Shown here: one piece after another, positions 58,936 through 64,000 of the stretch
How the letters are laid out: every line of letters starts with the position of its first letter
Numbering within the stretch: position 1 is the first letter of the stretch
Assembly (NCBI RefSeq): GCF_016801025.1
Contig: NZ_CP068983.1
Span: forward strand, 1,426,001-1,490,000
DNA length: 64,000 nt
Direction: 5' to 3'
Origin: Paradevosia shaoguanensis
GTDB lineage: Bacteria > Pseudomonadota > Alphaproteobacteria > Rhizobiales > Devosiaceae
The notes under the pieces: model-generated
What the model was told of the DNA's origin: nothing
Databases searched by the model: none
The model's input: the letters and a program-made list of their open reading frames with translations, nothing else
Position numbers and translations under genes: made by a program

Positions 58936-60069
58936 ATGTCCAACCTTGAGACCCAGATCGAAACCCTGCGCGCCGAACTGACCGCCGCCATAGCGAGCGC
59001 TGCGGACCAGGGCGCGCTGGAGGCCTCGCGCATCGCCGCCCTCGGCAAGAAGGGCTCGGTCTCGGCGCTGCTGGCGTCGCTCGGCGGCATGGCCCCCGAA
59101 GAGCGCAAGACCGCCGGCCCCGCCATCAACGGCCTCAAGAACGAGATTTCGGCGCTGATCGACGCCAAGGGCGCTGAGCTCGCCGCAAAGGCGCTCGATG
59201 CGCGCCTTGCCGCCGAAAAGGTCGACGTGACGTTGCCGCTCCAGCCCGCTCCGTCGGCGCGCGGCCGTATCCACCCGATCAGCCAGGTGATCGACGAGAT
59301 CACCGCGATCTTTTCGGACATGGGGTTCTCGATCGCCGAAGGGCCCGATATCGAGACCGACTATTACAACTTCACCGCGCTCAACTTCCCGGAAGGGCAC
59401 CCGGCGCGCGAGATGCATGACACCTTCTTTTTGAAGCCCGACGCCAATGGCGAGCGCAAGGTGCTGCGCACCCATACCTCGCCGGTGCAGATCCGCGCCA
59501 TGCAACGGACCAACGAGAAGCCGGCGGCCAATTACATCACCGGAACGGTCGAGCCGCCGATCCGAATCGTGGTGCCCGGCCGCACCTATCGCAATGACAG
59601 CGACCAGACCCACACCCCGATGTTCCATCAGGTGGAAGGCCTCGTCATCGACAAGTCGAGCCATATCGGCCAGCTGCGCTGGGTGATCGAAGAGTTCCTC
59701 AAGGCCTTCTTCGAGGTCGACAACGTCAAGACCCGCTTCCGCCCGAGCTTCTTCCCGTTCACGGAACCCTCGATGGAAGTGGACGTGCAGTGCGACCGCT
59801 CCGGCAATGAGGTCAAGATCGGCGAAGGCTCGGATTGGCTCGAAATTCTGGGCTGCGGCATGGTGCATCCGAACGTGCTGCGCAATGCCGGGCTCGACCC
59901 CGATGTCTACCAGGGCTTTGCCTGGGGCATGGGTATCGACCGCCTCGCCATGCTCAAATACGGCATGCCGGACCTGCGCGCGTTCTTTGACGCCGACAAG
60001 CGATGGCTCGACCATTACGGCTTCCGCCCGCTAGACCTGCCGACGCTGTTCGGGGGGCTCTCGAGCTGA
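58936..60069 (+). CDS. pheS: Phenylalanyl-tRNA synthetase alpha subunit
   Basis: A 377-residue class II synthetase subunit that forms the alpha2-beta2 enzyme charging tRNA-Phe. The N-terminal coiled coil (residues 1-90) binds tRNA. The catalytic core has [20 protein letters not shown], the motif 2 region [20 protein letters not shown], and the motif 3 region [20 protein letters not shown]. The final stop overlaps the ATG of the ASCH gene (TGATG). Confidence 0.96.
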   Translation: MSNLETQIETLRAELTAAIASAADQGALEASRIAALGKKGSVSALLASLGGMAPEERKTAGPAINGLKNEISALIDAKGAELAAKALDARLAAEKVDVTLPLQPAPSARGRIHPISQVIDEITAIFSDMGFSIAEGPDIETDYYNFTALNFPEGHPAREMHDTFFLKPDANGERKVLRTHTSPVQIRAMQRTNEKPAANYITGTVEPPIRIVVPGRTYRNDSDQTHTPMFHQVEGLVIDKSSHIGQLRWVIEEFLKAFFEVDNVKTRFRPSFFPFTEPSMEVDVQCDRSGNEVKIGEGSDWLEILGCGMVHPNVLRNAGLDPDVYQGFAWGMGIDRLAMLKYGMPDLRAFFDADKRWLDHYGFRPLDLPTLFGGLSS

Positions 60070-60479
60070 TGATCCAGCTGCCCGCCGGCTACGAGAACGC
60101 GGTAACGTTCAGCTTCGGGGATTCCCCCGAGCTGGCGGACGAACTGCTTGCGCTCGTGCTGGCCGGAACCAAGACCGCGACCTGCGACGCGGTCAGCGCC
60201 TATGGCGAGGCCGAGCCGATGCCCGTTGTGGGGCGGCGCGACGTGGTGCTCGATGGCAGGGGCCGCCCGGCCTGCGCGATCGAGACCATCGAGGTCGAGT
60301 TGCGCCGGTTCGACGAGGTGGACGCACGCTTTGCCGCCGATGAGGGCGAAGGCGAGCGCACGCTCGACTATTGGCGGCGCGTCCATGAGGACTATTTCCG
60401 CCGCCACGGCACTTTCGCGCCGGACATGATGGTGGTTTGCGAACGGCTGAAGGTGGTTGAGGTGTTTGCCCGTGACTGA
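60069..60479 (+). CDS. ASCH domain protein
   Basis: A 136-residue single-domain ASCH protein. The family blocks are LVLAGTKTATCDAVSAYGEA, then DVVLDGRGRPACAIETIEVE and a C-terminal acidic and aromatic segment (ERTLDYWRRVHEDYFRRHG). ASCH folds resemble PUA domains, bind RNA or modified nucleotides, and in one member (YqfB) hydrolyse N4-acetylcytidine. The exact substrate is unknown. It is embedded in the phe operon: its ATG overlaps the pheS stop, and its last 8 bases overlap the start of the exonuclease gene. Confidence 0.9.
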   Translation: MIQLPAGYENAVTFSFGDSPELADELLALVLAGTKTATCDAVSAYGEAEPMPVVGRRDVVLDGRGRPACAIETIEVELRRFDEVDARFAADEGEGERTLDYWRRVHEDYFRRHGTFAPDMMVVCERLKVVEVFARD

Positions 60480-61104
60480 GATCGAAGCGCAGACCACTTT
60501 CGTTGTCACCGACATCGAGGCGGATGGGCCGACGCCCCTCCATTCCTCGATGCTCAGCTTTGCCTCGGTCGCCATCAGCGCGGCCGGCGAAAGGTTCGGC
60601 GAGTTCGAGGCGGTGCTCAAGCCGAGACAGGACCGCAAGCCCGACGAAACCACCATGGCCTGGTGGCAGACACAGCCCGAGGCCTGGGAAGCGGCGACGA
60701 CGAATGCCGAGGCGCCGGAGATCGTGATGCCGCGCTATGCCGACTGGGTCGAGAGCCTGCCCGGCTTTCGCGTCTTCGCGGCGGCGCCGATGATCTTCGA
60801 CGGCCTGTGGATGGACCATTATCTCGACGAATTCGCCGGCACGCGCGTGCTGGGTGGACCGTTCAAGACGCGGCAGATCTTTCGCGGCGGCGGGGTGTGC
60901 CTTTACACCATGGCCGGCGCCCTGCGCGGCGCGCCCTATCTCAACTGGGGCATGCAGCGCGTTCCGGCCGAGTGGTACGGCCATATCGAACACACGCACA
61001 AGGCCATCGACGATGCCCGCGGCTTCGCCAATGTGCTGGTAAAACTGTTTTCCATTTCCTCCGGCCTCGAGCGGATCGAGGCGACCGAAAGTATGTACCG
61101 ATGA
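60472..61104 (+). CDS. DEDDh-type 3'-5' exonuclease-like protein
   Basis: A 210-residue protein with an RNase H-like exonuclease fold. Exo I is VVTDIEADG (Asp14, Glu16). A likely Exo II Asp is in PMIFDGLWMDHY, and Exo III is HTHKAIDDARGFANVL with the DEDDh His and Asp. It could act on RNA or DNA. The GTG start overlaps the ASCH stop by 8 bases (GTGACTGA), with GAGG upstream. Its stop overlaps the pheT start as ATGA, so it is translationally coupled on both sides. Confidence 0.85.
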   Translation: MTEIEAQTTFVVTDIEADGPTPLHSSMLSFASVAISAAGERFGEFEAVLKPRQDRKPDETTMAWWQTQPEAWEAATTNAEAPEIVMPRYADWVESLPGFRVFAAAPMIFDGLWMDHYLDEFAGTRVLGGPFKTRQIFRGGGVCLYTMAGALRGAPYLNWGMQRVPAEWYGHIEHTHKAIDDARGFANVLVKLFSISSGLERIEATESMYR

Positions 61105-63524
61105 AATTCACACTCGACTGGCTCAAGGATCATCTGGATACCACGGCTTCCGCCGACGAGATTTCCGAGGCGCTGACCACTGTCGGCCTCGAGGTCGAAA
61201 GCGTCGAGGACCAGGGCAAGGCGCTCTGGGATTTTGTCGTCGCCCATGTGGTGTCTGCCGAAAAGCACCCCAATGCCGATAAGCTGCGGGTCTGCAAGGT
61301 CGATGCCGGCACCGGCGAATTGATCGACGTCGTCTGCGGCGCCCCCAATGCGCGCACCGGCCTCAAGACGGTCTTCGCCTTCCCCGGCACCTATATTCCC
61401 GGCTCGGACTTCACGCTGACCAAGGGCAATATCCGCGGGTCGGCCTCCAACGGCATGCTGTGCTCGGCGCGTGAGCTTGAGCTCTCCGAGGATCACACGG
61501 GGATCATCGAGCTGCCGGAGGACGCGCCGGTCGGCGCCAAGTATGTGGACTTCGCCGGGCTCAATGGCGTGGTCTACGACATCTCGATCACGCCCAATCG
61601 CGGCGACTGCACCGCCGTGCGCGGCGTGGCGCGCGACCTCGCCGCTTTCGGCATCGGCAAGCTCAAGCCCGATACGATCAAGCCGGTGCCGGCGAGCGAG
61701 AAGACCAGCCCGGTTCCGGTGACGCTCTCGTTCGGCGCGGACGAACCGCAATTCTGCAAGATGTTCGCCGGCCGCCTCATCACCGGCGTCAAGAACGGCC
61801 CTTCCCCCGAATGGCTGCAGGCGCGCCTGCGCGCCGTCGGCCTGCGGCCGATCAATGCGCTGGTCGACATGACCAATTACATCTCCTTCGACCGCGGCCG
61901 GCCGTTGCACGTCTTCGACGCCGATACGCTCAATGGCGGCATCGTGGCGCGCATGGCCAGGAAGGGCGAGAGCCTGCTGGCGCTCGACGGCAGGACCTAT
62001 GAGCTCGATGAGAGCGTCTGCGTCATCGCCGACAGCTCGGGCCCGCTCGGCATCGGCGGCATCATGGGTGGCGAGGCTACGGGCTCGACCGACCAGACCG
62101 TCAACGTCTTCATCGAATGCGCCTGGTTCGAGCCGACCGATGTCGCCGCCGTGGGCCGTAAGCTCGGCATCAATTCGGACGCCCGCTACCGCTTCGAGCG
62201 TACGGTCGATCCGGAATCGGTGATGTGGGGTATCGAATACGCGACGCAGATGGTGCTCGACCTCTGTGGCGGCACCGTGCACGAGATAGCCGTGGCCGGG
62301 CACGTGGAAAGCCCGCACACGGAAATCGAGTTCCCGCTGGCCGAAACCAAGCGCCTGACCGGCCTCGAGGTGACGCGCGCCGAGACCGAGCACTTTTTGA
62401 CGCGCCTCGGCTTCGAAGTCGAGGGCACGGGCGAGGTGGTGAAGGTCACCGTGCCGTCCTGGCGCCCGGATGTGACGCAGAAGGCTGATATCGCCGAGGA
62501 AGTGATGCGCATGGTGGGCGTGGACAAGGTCCCCGTCGAGCCGCTGCCGCGCCTCAACCACGTGGCGCCGCGCATGCTGACCAATATCCAGAACCGCCGC
62601 CGCATCGCGCGCCGAGCGCTGGCGGCACGCGGGCTGGACGAAGCTGTCACCTGGTCGTTCATCTCCCATGACCTTGCCACCCGCTTCGGCGGAGGTAGCG
62701 ATGACGTGCAACTGGCCAATGCCATTGCCTCTGACATGACCGACATGCGCCCGTCGCTGCTGCCGGGCCTGCTATCGGCCGCCACGCGCAACGCCAATCG
62801 CGGCTTTGCCGATGTGGGCCTTTTCGAAGTCGGCCAGATCTTCCTTTCCGATAAGCCCGAGGGCCAGCATACCTACGCCACGGGCATCCGCACCGGCACG
62901 GCCGGCTTCGATGGCGCCGGGCGCCACTGGAGCGGCAACGGCAAGCCGGTGGGCGTGTTCGACGCCAAGGCCGACCTGGGCGCGGTGCTCGATGCGCTGG
63001 GCGTCGATATCGAGAAAGTGCAGCTGGTGGCCGAAGCACCGGCCTGGAGCCATCCGGGACGCGGCGGGCGGCTGCAGCTGGGCCCGAAGGTCATTCTCGG
63101 CTGGTTCGGCGAACTGCATCCGGCCTGGGCGAAGGAACTCGATATCGATGGGCCGGTAGCGGCCTTCGAGATCGACCTCGACGCCCTGCCCGAGCCGCGC
63201 AAGAAGGCCACCAGGGCCAAGCCGGCGCTCAGCCTCTCCGACCTGATGCCCCTGAGCCGCGATTTCGCCTTCGTGGTCGGCCGTGACGTCACGGCGGCGA
63301 CGATCCTCAAGGCGGCACGCGGAGCCGACAAGGCACTGATCACCGATGTCGCGGTTTTCGACGTTTTCGAGGGCACCCACGTTGGCGAAGGCAAGAAATC
63401 CGTCGCCATCGAGGTGACCTTGCAGCCGCAGGACAAGACGCTGACCGACGAGGAGATCGAGAAGGTTTCCGGCGCAATCGTCGCTGCTGTCGAAAAGGCC
63501 ACCGGCGGAGCTTTGCGCAAATGA
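61101..63524 (+). CDS. pheT: Phenylalanyl-tRNA synthetase beta subunit
   Basis: An 807-residue beta subunit. It opens MKFTLDWLKDHLDTTASADE. An EMAP/tRNA-binding domain (VVSAEKHPNADKLRVCKVDA) is followed by the B3/B4 editing domain, B5 (ITPNRGDCTAVRGVARDLAA region and later VTWSFISHDLA) and a C-terminal anticodon-binding FDX-ACB domain (PLSRDFAFVVGRDVTAATIL). Editing residues appear intact. Its ATG overlaps the exonuclease stop, and its own stop overlaps the next start. Confidence 0.96.
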   Translation: MKFTLDWLKDHLDTTASADEISEALTTVGLEVESVEDQGKALWDFVVAHVVSAEKHPNADKLRVCKVDAGTGELIDVVCGAPNARTGLKTVFAFPGTYIPGSDFTLTKGNIRGSASNGMLCSARELELSEDHTGIIELPEDAPVGAKYVDFAGLNGVVYDISITPNRGDCTAVRGVARDLAAFGIGKLKPDTIKPVPASEKTSPVPVTLSFGADEPQFCKMFAGRLITGVKNGPSPEWLQARLRAVGLRPINALVDMTNYISFDRGRPLHVFDADTLNGGIVARMARKGESLLALDGRTYELDESVCVIADSSGPLGIGGIMGGEATGSTDQTVNVFIECAWFEPTDVAAVGRKLGINSDARYRFERTVDPESVMWGIEYATQMVLDLCGGTVHEIAVAGHVESPHTEIEFPLAETKRLTGLEVTRAETEHFLTRLGFEVEGTGEVVKVTVPSWRPDVTQKADIAEEVMRMVGVDKVPVEPLPRLNHVAPRMLTNIQNRRRIARRALAARGLDEAVTWSFISHDLATRFGGGSDDVQLANAIASDMTDMRPSLLPGLLSAATRNANRGFADVGLFEVGQIFLSDKPEGQHTYATGIRTGTAGFDGAGRHWSGNGKPVGVFDAKADLGAVLDALGVDIEKVQLVAEAPAWSHPGRGGRLQLGPKVILGWFGELHPAWAKELDIDGPVAAFEIDLDALPEPRKKATRAKPALSLSDLMPLSRDFAFVVGRDVTAATILKAARGADKALITDVAVFDVFEGTHVGEGKKSVAIEVTLQPQDKTLTDEEIEKVSGAIVAAVEKATGGALRK

Positions 63525-64000
63525 CACTCGCAGCGGGCAGCGGGACGAACCTGCTGCCCATCGCCTCCTTCTGGTTCGGCGAGCTGTCCTGGCTCGAGCG
63601 GCTCTGCCTCACCTCATTCGTGCGGCATGGCCACCCCGTGCATCTTTACGGCTACGAGCCGATCGCCGGTATCCCGGTCGGGGTCGAATGGCGCGACGCC
63701 AATGACATCGTGCCGCGCGAAAAACTGGTGTTCTACAAGGGACGCGGCACCGCGGGGGTGTTTTCGGACCTCTTCCGCATGAGCTTGATGCGCCAGCAGC
63801 GCGGCATCTGGGCGGACGCGGACATGTATTGCGTAAAGCCCATCGCCAACCCACCGCCCTATCTCTTCGGCTACGAGCGCCCGCCCAAGTCGGACGGCAC
63901 CGGCGGCTCGATTAACGGCGCGGTGCTGCTGCTGCCGCATGACGCGCCGCTACTCGACGACCTGCTGTCGGTGTTCGACGAGGGCGAAAGGCCGCTGTTC
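63521..64000 (+). CDS. Glycosyltransferase with DXD motif (3' end outside window)
   Basis: The first 160 residues of an open frame that runs off the window. LPIASFWFGELSWLERLCLT is the beginning of a glycosyltransferase sugar-binding (DXD) domain. VFSDLFRMSLMRQQRGIWAD followed by ADMYCVKPI places the metal-binding Asp-x-Asp in WADADMYC, as in GT32/Gly_transf_sug proteins. It probably works on cell-surface glycans. The ATG overlaps the pheT stop (ATGA), giving a five-gene coupled series, an unusual partner for pheT. Confidence 0.8.
   Translation, partial: MTLAAGSGTNLLPIASFWFGELSWLERLCLTSFVRHGHPVHLYGYEPIAGIPVGVEWRDANDIVPREKLVFYKGRGTAGVFSDLFRMSLMRQQRGIWADADMYCVKPIANPPPYLFGYERPPKSDGTGGSINGAVLLLPHDAPLLDDLLSVFDEGERPLF

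Overview
The window is G+C-rich (about 65% in the stretches I counted), densely coded chromosomal DNA from an alphaproteobacterium of the order Hyphomicrobiales (Rhizobiales), most like Devosia or a close relative. The basis is gene order rather than any single marker: pckA facing chvI-chvG-hprK-EIIA(Man)-ptsH, the run rnd-lptC-lptA-lptB-rpoN-hpf-ptsN, a rhizobial-type rhamnose locus (rhaRSTPQK opposite rhaD-rhaI), short HprK, paired Hsp20/DUF1150 genes and a complex-I NDUFA9-like gene facing uppP. I see no rRNA, CRISPR array, prophage, integrase or complete insertion sequence. The genus is inference.

Layout. 1-5.1 kb: the end of an aldo/keto reductase, an SDR, a small mobile element, a MarR-GNAT fusion, a leucyl aminopeptidase and a TadD-like lipoprotein. 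5.3-8.2 kb: polA. 8.2-9.5 kb: two convergent unknown genes of lower G+C, probably acquired. 9.7-11.5 kb: a LacI-type regulator and a small unknown gene. 11.5-22.2 kb: the L-rhamnose regulon. It has a DeoR-type regulator, an ABC importer (RhaS, RhaT, RhaP, RhaQ) and the kinase RhaK on the minus strand. The fused aldolase-dehydrogenase RhaD and the isomerase RhaI lie on the plus strand. Three junctions in this locus carry long inverted repeats. 22.4-24.2 kb: ahcY with a clear promoter and operator, then a small HTH-like gene. 24.4-31.1 kb: DUF2937, GrpB-like, HPr, EIIA(Man), HprK, ChvG, ChvI and, divergently, pckA with a very long terminator hairpin. 31.3-37.9 kb: accessory enzymes, a glycosyltransferase, Hsp20/DUF1150, ptsN and hpf. 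38.1-42.3 kb: rpoN, the LptBAC export genes and RNase D. 42.4-52.1 kb: envelope and housekeeping genes (L,D-transpeptidase, tRNA-Leu, uppP, queG, infC) mixed with small enzymes. 52.3-58 kb: a chemoreceptor, HxlR and TetR regulators, an RlmN/Cfr-type radical SAM methylase and an F420-reductase-like protein. 58.2-64 kb: rpmI-rplT, then pheS-ASCH-exonuclease-pheT-glycosyltransferase, with every start overlapping the previous stop.

How the genes work together. Rhamnose enters through RhaSTPQ, RhaI makes rhamnulose, RhaK phosphorylates it, and RhaD cleaves it and processes the lactaldehyde. HPr, EIIA(Man), HprK and PtsN form part of a regulatory phosphotransfer system without sugar permeases. It lies beside ChvG-ChvI and the gluconeogenic gene pckA. 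RpoN, HPF and PtsN form the usual nitrogen/stationary-phase neighbourhood.

The most unusual signals are listed here. (1) A short mobile element ends inside TAG stop codons at two places. (2) A 31-bp intergenic repeat carries paired GANTC methylation sites. (3) Long inverted repeats punctuate the rhamnose operon. (4) A 28-bp perfect palindrome sits 5 bases before an RlmN/Cfr-type gene that has no ribosome binding site. (5) An ASCH protein and a DEDDh exonuclease are coupled between pheS and pheT.
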